Assembly (NCBI RefSeq): GCF_004217045.1
Contig: NZ_SGXM01000003.1
Coordinates: forward strand, 124,001-188,000
Length of the DNA stretch: 64,000 nucleotides
Reading direction: 5' to 3'
From: Cupriavidus agavae
GTDB taxonomy: Bacteria; Pseudomonadota; Gammaproteobacteria; Burkholderiales; Burkholderiaceae
The translations under genes and the position numbers were made by a program. The notes beneath the pieces are model-generated. The model did no database searches, was not told the DNA's origin, and was given only the letters and a program-made list of their open reading frames with translations. Shown piece after piece: positions 36,605 through 46,684 of this stretch; position 1 is the stretch's first letter, and each line of letters starts with the position of its first letter.

Positions 36605-36697
36605 GTTTTCAAGTAACCCGCAAATCGCGGAGCCGCCGTACCCGCCGTTCCAGGCGCAGGTCCGGCGTTCCGCCTTTGCCGTCAGTATCGTGAGTAG

Positions 36698-39229
<2,532 letters not shown>

Positions 39230-39291
39230 GGGAAGGCATAACCGTTGAGTTGTTCGGCGTGCCGATTGATGGTGTGGCAGGCCTTCCCGTC

Positions 39292-39320
39292 TTGCTGGCC
39301 TTCGGCATTTCGAATACACT
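39292..39320 (+). promoter_or_regulatory. Sigma-70 promoter between gyrB and the Abi gene
   Basis: TTGCTG (39292-39297), exactly 17 bases, then TACACT (39315-39320). No open reading frame follows on this strand before the terminator at 39402-39430, so it would drive a non-coding transcript starting near 39327. Confidence 0.6.
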
Positions 39321-39326
39321 AACCGA

Positions 39327-39430
39327 GTAGGCGCTTGGAACACGGTTTGGCTGCTTCCCTCTTCGGACGGACGCCAGGCTCCAAGACGCAAATGAGGGAA
39401 GTGGCCGCGCGAGCGGCCATTTTTCTTTTG
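39327..39430 (+). ncRNA. Candidate small RNA (about 100 nt) downstream of gyrB
   Basis: The segment lies between a good sigma-70 promoter and a textbook terminator. It folds into a long hairpin: GCGCTTGGA (39331-39339) pairs with TCCAAG-A-CGC (39380-39389, one bulge), and TTTGGC (39346-39351) pairs inside with GCCAGG (39373-39378). The loop exposes CTTCCCTC (39354-39361), a pyrimidine-rich sequence able to cover ribosome-binding sites. The same bases are perfectly complementary to GAGGGAAG (39394-39401) just before the terminator, so a pseudoknot or switch is possible. I do not recognise a known family; a gyrB transcript tail is the alternative. Confidence 0.5.
39402..39430 (+). terminator. 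Strong rho-independent terminator (gyrB and/or small RNA)
   Basis: TGGCCGC-GCGA-GCGGCCA forms a 7-base perfect stem with a stable tetraloop, followed by TTTTTCTTTT. It would end both gyrB read-through and the candidate small RNA. Confidence 0.9.
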
Positions 39431-39464
39431 TACGCAACCTTCATGCCGCCTGCGGCACGTCGCG

Positions 39465-40442
39465 CTAGTTGGTGTGGCTCATCCAATGCCCGACGATGGC
39501 TTCACCGCGTTTGAGAGCAACCGGTTGGCGGTGTCTCGCTGCGTATTTCAAGACCTTCGCCAGACGCCGTTCTCCCATGAACTGGTTGAGTTGGATCTCA
39601 CCGAGTCTCCGGCGTCGGCGGTAATGATCAAGGGCCTTGCTGCTTAGAAGCATCCGACACCGGGTATCTGACTCACCACCACGATAGGCTGCTGCCACGT
39701 CTGGCGCCAGCCACTTCAGCAGTTCCATCATGCGGCTGTAATACAAGGCCAGCCGGTCAACGGCATCGGCAGGTGTGGCCGGCGCGGGAGCAACGATGGC
39801 GGGCGTCACACCCTGCCGGGCCCGCGCCTCCTGCATCAAAGGACCAAGTTTCCAGATGGGCTCATGGTGCGCAATGCGATTGCGGACCTCGTTGCAGAGA
39901 TCCAGCCTTGCAAACAGCGCGTCACGCTCTGCCTGCTTCCACTGAGTCGACAATCGCATCCGGTGCCCAGGTACCACGTCGATCAGGATGTCTCCCCACT
40001 TGAGCGTCTGCCCTGTGACGTCACTGGCTACATCCAGAAGGTGGGACCAGAAGCCAAACGTCAGCTTCGAAACCACGTCATCTGGCGACGGCATTGGATT
40101 GCGAGGCAACCATGACCCATGGCGCTTCTTGTGAGTGATCTTCTTGACCTTGTCCCGAGAATCCGGGTTCAGATTGAGATGGTTGAACCAGTCCTTTCCT
40201 CCTGTTGGGCCCACGGCGCCATACCGGCTACCCAGCGCCTTGTGAAACTGATTCCGGAGGACGATTTCGAGCAGGGACATCGCACGGAACAACGAACTGC
40301 TGACATCGTCATTCCACTGGTAGATTCCCAAGGTTTCGTTGTCATCAGCGGGGCTGAAGAAGCGGCGGTAGTTGCTCAGCCTGGCATGTGAGATTGCATC
40401 GATGAAGGGGCCCACGTAGGCCGAGCCGGTCGATAAGATCAT
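39465..40442 (-). CDS. Abi-like HEPN-family protein (possible abortive-infection gene)
   Basis: A 325-residue protein resembling the Abi_2 (AbiD/AbiF) family of phage-exclusion proteins. The N-terminal part SHARLSNYRRFFSP and the region YQWNDDVSSSLFRAMSLLEIVLRNQF fit, and the segment DLCNEVRNRIAHHEPIW (about residue 200) contains the R-x4-H motif of HEPN ribonucleases. The start at 40442 is preferred over one 57 bases upstream, which adds a Cys-rich unconserved leader. It stands alone, opposite to gyrB and to the methyltransferase. Its lower GC and solitary position suggest recent acquisition. The anti-phage role is inferred from family only. Confidence 0.75.
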   Translation of the reverse strand: MILSTGSAYVGPFIDAISHARLSNYRRFFSPADDNETLGIYQWNDDVSSSLFRAMSLLEIVLRNQFHKALGSRYGAVGPTGGKDWFNHLNLNPDSRDKVKKITHKKRHGSWLPRNPMPSPDDVVSKLTFGFWSHLLDVASDVTGQTLKWGDILIDVVPGHRMRLSTQWKQAERDALFARLDLCNEVRNRIAHHEPIWKLGPLMQEARARQGVTPAIVAPAPATPADAVDRLALYYSRMMELLKWLAPDVAAAYRGGESDTRCRMLLSSKALDHYRRRRRLGEIQLNQFMGERRLAKVLKYAARHRQPVALKRGEAIVGHWMSHTN

Positions 40443-40725
40443 GTGTCTTCTGGGTGCCTGACAGGAATGCCAACAGCAGCGCTTGCTCGAAGGCGCCATT
40501 GGTCGACGCAGCCCGCACTACGCGGTGGTCAAGAATACAGAGAGTAAGGCTCTTCGAATGCTGTATCAATCGATGAGCGGCACGACTTCGCCCCTTCTGC
40601 ACCCTCCATATCCCCCACCAAAGCCTCTGCCCAAACACCGCCCTTGCCCTTGCTATCCTCCCTTGCGATAGGTCATCCGCCCGCGGGCGTTGATGCGCTA
40701 CGGTCGTGCATTTGCGAGGATTTCC

Positions 40726-41352
40726 ATGAACGAAGCCAGCAAGGCAATCGCTCGGCGCATCCATGATGTGCGGTTTGCCACGCGCTATTTTGTCGGGGAT
40801 GGGATCGATATCGGCGCGGGGAACGATCCGGTGTCGCTGTATGCGGAGTTGTTCCCCGGCATGCGCTCGTTGCGGGCGTGGGATTTGCCTGATGGGGACG
40901 CGCAGTTGCTGGCGGGGGTGGCGGACGAGAGTTTCGACTTTGTTCATTCCTCGCATTGCCTGGAGCACCTGCGCGATCCGCGCGAGGCGTTGCGGCATTG
41001 GTTTCGGGTGCTGAAGCCGGGCGGGCATCTGATCTGCATGGTGCCGGACGAGGATCTGTACGAGCAGGGTCGTTTTCCGTCGACGTTCAACGACGACCAC
41101 AAATGGACGTTCACGCTCTGGAAGGCCCGGTCGTGGAGTGCGCGGACCATCAATCTGTTTGATCTGCTGCAAACGCTGGGCGCCGCTGCGCAGCCAATCA
41201 AGGCGGAACTGCTCGATGCCAGCTTCCGCTTCCGGCTGCCGCGCCAGGATCAGACCCGGACCGCAATTGGCGAATCGGCGATTGAGTTCATCGTGCGGAA
41301 GCGGCCGGCGGACGAGATTGCTGCTGGCGGGCGGTTCGCGGCGGCCCGGTAG
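40726..41352 (+). CDS. Class I SAM-dependent methyltransferase
   Basis: A 208-residue methyltransferase of the Methyltransf_11 type. The SAM-binding motif is GIDIGAGNDPVSLY (near residue 26), the acidic end of strand 2 is LRAWDLPDGDA, and motif III is FDFVHSSHCLEHLRDP followed by WFRVLKPGGHLICMVPDEDLYEQG. AGGAT lies before the chosen ATG. The segment FNDDHKWTFTLWK is shared with methyltransferases acting on sugars or lipids, but the substrate cannot be assigned. No operon partner. Confidence 0.85.
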   Translation: MNEASKAIARRIHDVRFATRYFVGDGIDIGAGNDPVSLYAELFPGMRSLRAWDLPDGDAQLLAGVADESFDFVHSSHCLEHLRDPREALRHWFRVLKPGGHLICMVPDEDLYEQGRFPSTFNDDHKWTFTLWKARSWSARTINLFDLLQTLGAAAQPIKAELLDASFRFRLPRQDQTRTAIGESAIEFIVRKRPADEIAAGGRFAAAR

Positions 41353-41396
41353 CGTTCCTGCGGTATCGTTCGGGTTTGACTTTGCCTGACACCGCC

Positions 41397-41732
41397 ATGC
41401 CCCTGATCGACCTCAAGAATCTCCAGCAGGCCGCCCTTGCCTTTGGCGAGGCGCGGAACTGGGGCAAGTATCACAGCCCGAAGAACCTGGCGATGGCGCT
41501 CAGCGTGGAAGTGGCCGAGTTGGTCGAAATCTTCCAGTGGCAGACCGAGGAGGAGTCGCGCGGAATCATGGCGACCGGGGAGCGGGAGCATGTCGAGCAG
41601 GAACTGGCCGACATCACGATCTACCTGACGCAACTGGTGACGGCGCTGGGGGTGGACCTCGACGCCGCAGTGCAGGCCAAGATGGCGATGAATGCGCGCA
41701 AGTATCCCGCGCCGGGGGCCACGGACGCCTGA
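41397..41732 (+). CDS. MazG-like nucleotide pyrophosphohydrolase (dCTPase type)
   Basis: A 111-residue all-alpha NTP pyrophosphatase of the RS21-C6/DCTPP1 type, which hydrolyses non-canonical or excess nucleotides such as dCTP. Metal-binding acid residues are in SVEVAELVEIFQW (ExxE, about residues 39-47) and VEQELADITIYLTQL (ExxxD, near 74). PKNLAMAL just upstream is also typical. The start follows the family N-terminus. It is 44 bases after the methyltransferase and may share its transcript. Confidence 0.88.
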   Translation: MPLIDLKNLQQAALAFGEARNWGKYHSPKNLAMALSVEVAELVEIFQWQTEEESRGIMATGEREHVEQELADITIYLTQLVTALGVDLDAAVQAKMAMNARKYPAPGATDA

Positions 41733-41833
41733 CGCCGCCGGACGTCGGGCGCGAATCACGTGTCCGGAGCCGGACAGCCGGGTCAGAAAATTACAGCTAG
41801 ACTTCTCGCATTGCCTCTCGTGGAGAAACGGCC

Positions 41834-42811
41834 ATGGCAGTGCGCAAGGACAAGGCGGCGACAAACATTCACATCGGTATTGGCGGGTGGAATTTTGCGC
41901 CGTGGCGTGACAACTTCTATCCGGCCGGGCTCGCCCAGGCACGGGAGCTGGAGTATGCGAGCCGGCATCTGACGGCCATCGAGATCAACAGCACCTATCA
42001 CGGCACGCAGAAGCGCTCGTCGTTCGTGAATTGGCGCGAGGCCACACCCGATGGGTTCGTGTTCTCGGTCAAGGCGTCACGCTTTGCCACGAACCGTCGC
42101 AACCTGGCCGAAGGCGCCGACTCGGTGCATCGTTTCCTCGACAGCGGTATCGCCGAATTGCGAGAGAAGCTCGGGCCGGTGGTCTGGCAGTTTGCGCCGA
42201 CGAAACAGTTCGTGGCTGATGACTTCGAGGCGTTTCTCGATCTGCTGCCCGATGCCATTGAAGGGGTGGACCTGCGTCACGTGCTCGAAGTGCGCCATGA
42301 AAGTTTCATGTGTGCCGAATTTGTGAAGCTTGCACGCAAGTACCGCATGGCAACCGTGTTCACCGATTCGCCAAAGTTTCCGTCGTTTGCCGACCAGACC
42401 GCTGATTTTGTCTATGCGCGGCTGATGAATGCGAAGGAGGATGTGGCCACCGGCTACGCGCCGAAGGAACTCGACCGCTGGGCGGCGCGCGCCACGGCCT
42501 GGGCCGGCGGCGAGGCGCCCGGCGATCTGCCGCGCGTGGAAGACAAGCCGGGCCGGACGCCCAAGGCCAAGGCCGTGTACCTGTTCTTCATCAATGGCGC
42601 GAAGGTGCGGGCGCCGGCGGCGGCCGGGGCGTTGCTCGACCGGCTCGGCTGGGCGCCCAGCGAGACCGTGCCGGTGAAGGCGGCGGCGAAGGCCGCCGCA
42701 AAGACTGCCGTGACAGGGAAGGCCGCAGCAAAGAAGGCGCCAACCGCGCCGGCGAAGAAGACCTCCAGGACCCCGAAGGCGGCAAAAGCTCCCGGCCGCG
42801 CCGCCGCCTGA
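41834..42811 (+). CDS. DUF72-family protein (YecE-like) with histone H1-like C-terminal tail
   Basis: A 325-residue protein. The first 275 residues are the TIM-barrel-like DUF72 domain: HIGIGGWNFAPWRDNFYPAGL, EINSTYHGTQKRSSF and VFTDSPKFPSFADQTADFVYARLMN. Its activity is unestablished in general. The last 45 residues are a Lys/Ala/Pro-rich tail with repeats of the AAAKK/TPKAAK kind, like histone H1-type nucleoid proteins of beta-proteobacteria, suggesting DNA or RNA binding. GTGGAGA precedes the start. A degenerate helicase gene follows 19 bases later. Confidence 0.85.
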   Translation: MAVRKDKAATNIHIGIGGWNFAPWRDNFYPAGLAQARELEYASRHLTAIEINSTYHGTQKRSSFVNWREATPDGFVFSVKASRFATNRRNLAEGADSVHRFLDSGIAELREKLGPVVWQFAPTKQFVADDFEAFLDLLPDAIEGVDLRHVLEVRHESFMCAEFVKLARKYRMATVFTDSPKFPSFADQTADFVYARLMNAKEDVATGYAPKELDRWAARATAWAGGEAPGDLPRVEDKPGRTPKAKAVYLFFINGAKVRAPAAAGALLDRLGWAPSETVPVKAAAKAAAKTAVTGKAAAKKAPTAPAKKTSRTPKAAKAPGRAAA

Positions 42812-42830
42812 CCACGGGCAAGGACCGTCG

Positions 42831-43523
42831 ATGCGCCCGCTTCCGTCCCGTGCCATCGCCGCGCTGCCGGCCGGCGCGCCCTACTCCGCGTTGCCGCTGG
42901 CGCCGGTCTGGCTCGACGCCCTCGCCCGCCTCGGCCATGCCGCGATGACGCCGCTCCAGGCGACGATGCTGCCGCCTGCGCTGTCCGGGCGCGACCTGAT
43001 CGTGCAGACTGCCGATCCCGGCGACGATGCCGCGCTGGCCCTGGCGCTGGCGGTGCTGCACCGGCTTGATCCGCAGCGCTTCGACGTGCAGGCGCTGCTG
43101 CTCTGCCCCACGCCCGATGCCGCCGAGCGCGTGGCGCGGCGCATCCGGGCGCTGACCCAGCCGATGGACCATATCAAGGTGGCGCTGCTGTGCCACGGCG
43201 CGCCGATGCGCTTGCAGATCGACAGCCTGATCCATGGCGCGCATATCGTTGCGGGAACGCCGGGCCGCATGCTCGACCATGTGGACGCCGCGACGCTTGA
43301 TCTGCGTGCGGTCAACACCGTGATATTCGATCGGGCCGATGCGATGCTCAGCATGGGTTTTGTCGACGACATCGCCTTCGTGGCCAGTCGGTGCCCGCGG
43401 CTGCGTCAGACATTGCTGATGCACGGGGCGGCCACCGGCGAGCTGCCGCCCGAAATCGCCCGGCTCGGACGTCTCTGGCAGCGCCGGCCGAGACAGGTCT
43501 GGCCGGCGCCTGGATCAGCATGA
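42831..43523 (+). CDS. DbpA-like degenerate DEAD-box protein, first RecA domain only
   Basis: A 230-residue protein aligning with the N-terminal domain of DbpA-type RNA helicases, but with the catalytic motifs changed. The Q motif is kept (MTPLQATMLP); the Walker A position reads QTADPGDDAA instead of AKTGSGKTAA, losing the Lys; PTRELA is PTPDAA; DEAD is DRAD; and SAT is GAA. The GTPGRMLDHV segment is intact. The second RecA domain and the RNA-binding domain are missing, and the reading frame ends cleanly. It is therefore not expected to hydrolyse ATP; it may be a decoy or RNA-binding remnant. It could be co-transcribed with the DUF72 gene. Confidence 0.8.
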   Translation: MRPLPSRAIAALPAGAPYSALPLAPVWLDALARLGHAAMTPLQATMLPPALSGRDLIVQTADPGDDAALALALAVLHRLDPQRFDVQALLLCPTPDAAERVARRIRALTQPMDHIKVALLCHGAPMRLQIDSLIHGAHIVAGTPGRMLDHVDAATLDLRAVNTVIFDRADAMLSMGFVDDIAFVASRCPRLRQTLLMHGAATGELPPEIARLGRLWQRRPRQVWPAPGSA

Positions 43524-43725
43524 GGGCGTCTGTCACCGGCCGCCGGCAGCTCCAACATTTCTTACAAAGATTCGTGAAAGTCACCCTGTGAGCCGCGCCG
43601 ATCCTTTGCTAATCTGGATGAACGTGGCCAGGCACCGGGGGGCGCGGCATCATTGCGCGGCGCCGTGATATCCATTCGGCCTCGGCCAAGACTGTTTCCA
43701 AGACGGCAACAAGGAGTCGGTGACA

Positions 43726-44166
43726 ATGAAAACCGCACGGCAGGTTCTGGAAAACAAGGCAACGCGGGCCATCTTCAGCATCCCGCCCACCGCCACGGTC
43801 TATTCCGCACTGCAGTTGATGGCCGACAAGGGAATCGGCGCGCTGCTGGTGATGGAACACCAGAAGATCGTCGGCATCCTCAGTGAGCGCGATTACGCGC
43901 GCAAGGTGATCCTGATGCAGCGGACCTCGCGCGAGACGCTGGTGCGCGAGATCATGACCACGGCGGTGATCTACGTCCGCGCCGACCAGAGCACCGACGA
44001 CTGCATGGCGCTGATGACGCGGCACCGGCTGCGCCACCTGCCCGTGATGGAGGGCGAGGAGCTGCTCGGCATGCTGTCGATCGGCGACCTCGTGAACAAC
44101 ATCATCAGCGAGCAGCGCTTCACGATCGAGCAACTCGAACAATATATCTCCGGCGGCACGCGCTAA
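43726..44166 (+). CDS. CBS-domain protein
   Basis: A 146-residue protein made of two CBS repeats, a ligand-binding unit for adenosine compounds. Repeat 1 contains TVYSALQLMADKGIGALLVME and GILSERDYARKVIL, repeat 2 STDDCMALMTRHRLRHLPVME and GMLSIGDLVNNII. This stand-alone type with SERDYARK is widespread in proteobacteria and may sense energy charge or Mg-ATP. AAGGAG is 9 bases before ATG at 43726; a GTG 6 bases earlier is too close to it. Confidence 0.9.
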   Translation: MKTARQVLENKATRAIFSIPPTATVYSALQLMADKGIGALLVMEHQKIVGILSERDYARKVILMQRTSRETLVREIMTTAVIYVRADQSTDDCMALMTRHRLRHLPVMEGEELLGMLSIGDLVNNIISEQRFTIEQLEQYISGGTR

Positions 44167-44252
44167 GCGCCAAATGTGACGGGCAGGCGTCCGGGGCGGG
44201 CGCCTGAATGCTGGACGAAGCAATCATTGCCCCGTCAATTGCTGAGCATGCC

Positions 44253-44300
44253 TATAATTATGCGGTGACTGAATAAGGCCGCATCGATGTCATGCGGCCT
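44253..44300 (+). promoter_or_regulatory. Promoter -10 and inverted repeat before the MFS efflux gene
   Basis: TATAAT at 44253-44258 is followed by a perfect 9-base dyad, AGGCCGCAT (44276-44284) with ATGCGGCCT (44292-44300). The repeat falls just after the expected start point, where a repressor would block the pump gene, or it would form an mRNA hairpin. No clear -35 was found. Confidence 0.4.
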
Positions 44301-44329
44301 GTCGACTCCCGCCGTTGCCGCCCCACCGC

Positions 44330-45901
44330 ATGCCACCGCCCACTTCGCAAGCCCCCGCCTCCGCCTCCGTCGCCTCCGACCTGCCGGCCGTCCACGACCA
44401 CGCCGCGATCATGCGCGTGATTGGCGGGATCGTGCTGTGCATCCTGCTGGCCGCGCTGGACCAGACCGTGGTGATTCCGGCCGTGCCGGCCATCGCCACT
44501 GACCTGAACGGCTTCGGCCACCTGTCCTGGATCGTCACGGCCTACCTGATCGTTTCCACGGTCAGCACACCGCTGTACGGCAAGCTGTCCGACAGTTTCG
44601 GGCGGCGGCGGCTGCTGATGATGGCCATCGCGCTGTTCATCGCCGCCTCGGTGGCGTGCGCGATGGCGCAGTCCCTGACCCAGCTGATCCTGTTCCGCGC
44701 GCTGCAAGGGGTGGGCGGCGGCGGACTGATGTCGCTGGCGCAGGCGGCCATCGCCGATGTGGTGGCGCCGCGCCAGCGCGGACGCTACCAGGGGTATCTG
44801 GCCACGGTCTGGGCCGTCTCGTCGATTGCCGGGCCGCTGGTGGGCGGCTGGGTAGCGGATCATCTGTCGTGGCGCTGGTTGTTCTGGATCAACGTTCCGC
44901 TGGGGCTGCTGGCGATGGGCCTGTGCTATCGCGGGCTGTCGCAACTGCGTCCGCGCGGCGGCCGGCCGCAGGTTGACTGGCTCGGTGCCTTCCTGCTGGC
45001 CGTGGCCATCGTCGCCTTCCTGCTGGCGATGAGCTGGGCTGGCGAGGCGTTCGACTGGATCTCGCTCGAAATGGGCGCCCTGCTGCTCGTGACGGCCGCC
45101 GCCGTGGCGCTGCTGGCCTGGCAGGAGCGCCGCGCGCCCGACGCCATGCTGCCGCCCCGGCTGTTCCGCAACCGCGCCTATGTGATGGGTGTGGGAGCGT
45201 CGGCGCTGGCGGCGCTCAATATCTTCCTGTGCATCTTCGCCCTGCCCCTGCATTTCCAGCTGGTGCGCGATGCCGATGCGTCGCTGTCGGGCCTGCTCGT
45301 GGTGCCGTTCCTGCTGTCCACGGTGGCCGGCAATTTCGTGGTGGCCTGGCTTGCGCCCCGGCTCGGCCGCATGCGCGGCATCCTGACCGGCGGCTACGTG
45401 GCGGCGGCCGCGGGGCTGGCGGCGCTGGCCGCGGTCACGGCCGCCGTGCCGACCGCGCTGGTGCTGCTGGCGATGACGGTTGCCGGCGTGGGGCTCGGCA
45501 TGACGATGGTCGGCACGCTGATCTGCGTGCAGAACGCGCTGGAACGCCGCGACATGGGCGCGGGCACCGGCGCCCTGCTGGTGCTGCGCTCGCTCGGCAG
45601 CGCCATCGGCGGCGCGCTGGCCGGCACGCTGCTGGCGATGGAGTTCCGGGGTGCGCTGGCACGCGCCGGTGTCACGCAGCCGCTGGACCTGGGCGCGCTG
45701 CGCCATGGCAGCGAGGCGATGGCCCAGCTCTCGCCGGCGGTGCGCCAGGTACTGGCCGGCGGCGTGGAGTCGGGCTTCCATCTGATCTTCGCGGCCGGCG
45801 CCGTGGCGGCCGTGGTGGCGCTGCTGATCGTGCGGCGCATGCCGGACCTGGAACTGCGCAGCGCCGTGACCGAGCACGCGTCCAAGATCCATATGGATTG
45901 A
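44330..45901 (+). CDS. MFS drug:H+ antiporter, DHA2 (EmrB/QacA) type
   Basis: A membrane transporter of about 523 residues with the 14-helix DHA2 pattern. Helix 1 carries motif LLAALDQTVVIPAVPAI (diagnostic D1-type motif), followed by motif A GKLSDSFGRRRLL, and motif C-like SSIAGPLVGGWVADHLSWRWLFWIN. It probably exports drugs or toxic organic ions. The ATG at 44330 gives a short Ser/Ala/Pro cytoplasmic leader; a TTG at 44315 is possible. No adaptor (EmrA) gene is adjacent. Confidence 0.88.
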   Translation: MPPPTSQAPASASVASDLPAVHDHAAIMRVIGGIVLCILLAALDQTVVIPAVPAIATDLNGFGHLSWIVTAYLIVSTVSTPLYGKLSDSFGRRRLLMMAIALFIAASVACAMAQSLTQLILFRALQGVGGGGLMSLAQAAIADVVAPRQRGRYQGYLATVWAVSSIAGPLVGGWVADHLSWRWLFWINVPLGLLAMGLCYRGLSQLRPRGGRPQVDWLGAFLLAVAIVAFLLAMSWAGEAFDWISLEMGALLLVTAAAVALLAWQERRAPDAMLPPRLFRNRAYVMGVGASALAALNIFLCIFALPLHFQLVRDADASLSGLLVVPFLLSTVAGNFVVAWLAPRLGRMRGILTGGYVAAAAGLAALAAVTAAVPTALVLLAMTVAGVGLGMTMVGTLICVQNALERRDMGAGTGALLVLRSLGSAIGGALAGTLLAMEFRGALARAGVTQPLDLGALRHGSEAMAQLSPAVRQVLAGGVESGFHLIFAAGAVAAVVALLIVRRMPDLELRSAVTEHASKIHMD

Positions 45902-45986
45902 CGGCGGCGGCGGCCGCGCGGCATGACGGGGTGGCGCCCGGCGCGTTAGACTTGCCGGCATCCTCTGGAAAATGGAGTCTGAACCG

Positions 45987-46646
45987 ATGTCCCGCTATCC
46001 GTCCCGTCCGCGCAGTGCCGCCACTGCCCTTCATGTGAAGCGGTTCCAGCGCCTGGCGCTGACGGCTGCCCTGGGGCTGGCCGCCGCAGCCAGCCTGCTG
46101 CCGCAGCCGGCCCGCGCCGCCGGCAAGGCGGACAAGCCCGCCACGGCCGCCGCCCAGCCCGGCAACTGCCCGGCCTCGCTCGATTTCCGTTTCCCGCGCC
46201 TGCAGGACGAAGCGCCCCAGAACCTGTGCCAGTACGCCGGCAAGGTTGTGCTGGTGGTGAATACCGCGAGCTACTGCGGCTTCACGCCGCAGTACGAGGG
46301 GCTGGAGCAGTTGTACGCCAAGTACCGCGATCGCGGACTGGTGGTGCTGGGCTTCCCGTCGAACGATTTCTCGCAGGAGCCGGGCTCGTCGAAGGAAATC
46401 TCGGACTTCTGCTACAACACCTACGGCGTCAAGTTCCCGATGCTGGGCAAGTCCCACGTGCGCGGCAGCGAGGCCAACCCGATGTACACGCTGTTGGCCA
46501 AGGAATCGGGCACGGCGCCGAAGTGGAACTTCTACAAGTACCTGATCGACCGCAAAGGCCAGGTGGCCGGCAGCTTCAACAGCATGGTGAAGCCCGACGA
46601 CAAGCAGTTCGTGGCGAAGATCGAGGAACTGCTCGGCGCCCGCTGA
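45987..46646 (+). CDS. Glutathione peroxidase family protein, exported
   Basis: A 219-residue thiol peroxidase. The active-site segment NTASYCGFTPQY (Cys near residue 91), the Gln/Asn site FPSNDFSQEPG and the WNFYKYLID motif are complete, so it is the Cys (not seleno-) form. An N-terminal leader with hydrophobic core and ARAAGKA cleavage-like site suggests periplasmic location, unusual for bacterial GPx and implying thioredoxin-independent reduction there. GGAG is 9 bases before ATG at 45987. It precedes an FAH-family gene by 38 bases. Confidence 0.88.
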   Translation: MSRYPSRPRSAATALHVKRFQRLALTAALGLAAAASLLPQPARAAGKADKPATAAAQPGNCPASLDFRFPRLQDEAPQNLCQYAGKVVLVVNTASYCGFTPQYEGLEQLYAKYRDRGLVVLGFPSNDFSQEPGSSKEISDFCYNTYGVKFPMLGKSHVRGSEANPMYTLLAKESGTAPKWNFYKYLIDRKGQVAGSFNSMVKPDDKQFVAKIEELLGAR

Positions 46647-46684
46647 GTGCCCCCCATTACCGTCCTCCCGAGGAGTGCAGCGCG

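Noticed and set aside
40483-40671. A 62-residue plus-strand frame rich in Pro, upstream of the methyltransferase
   Set aside because: No ribosome-binding site, low-complexity composition and overlap with the Abi upstream region; nothing supports coding.
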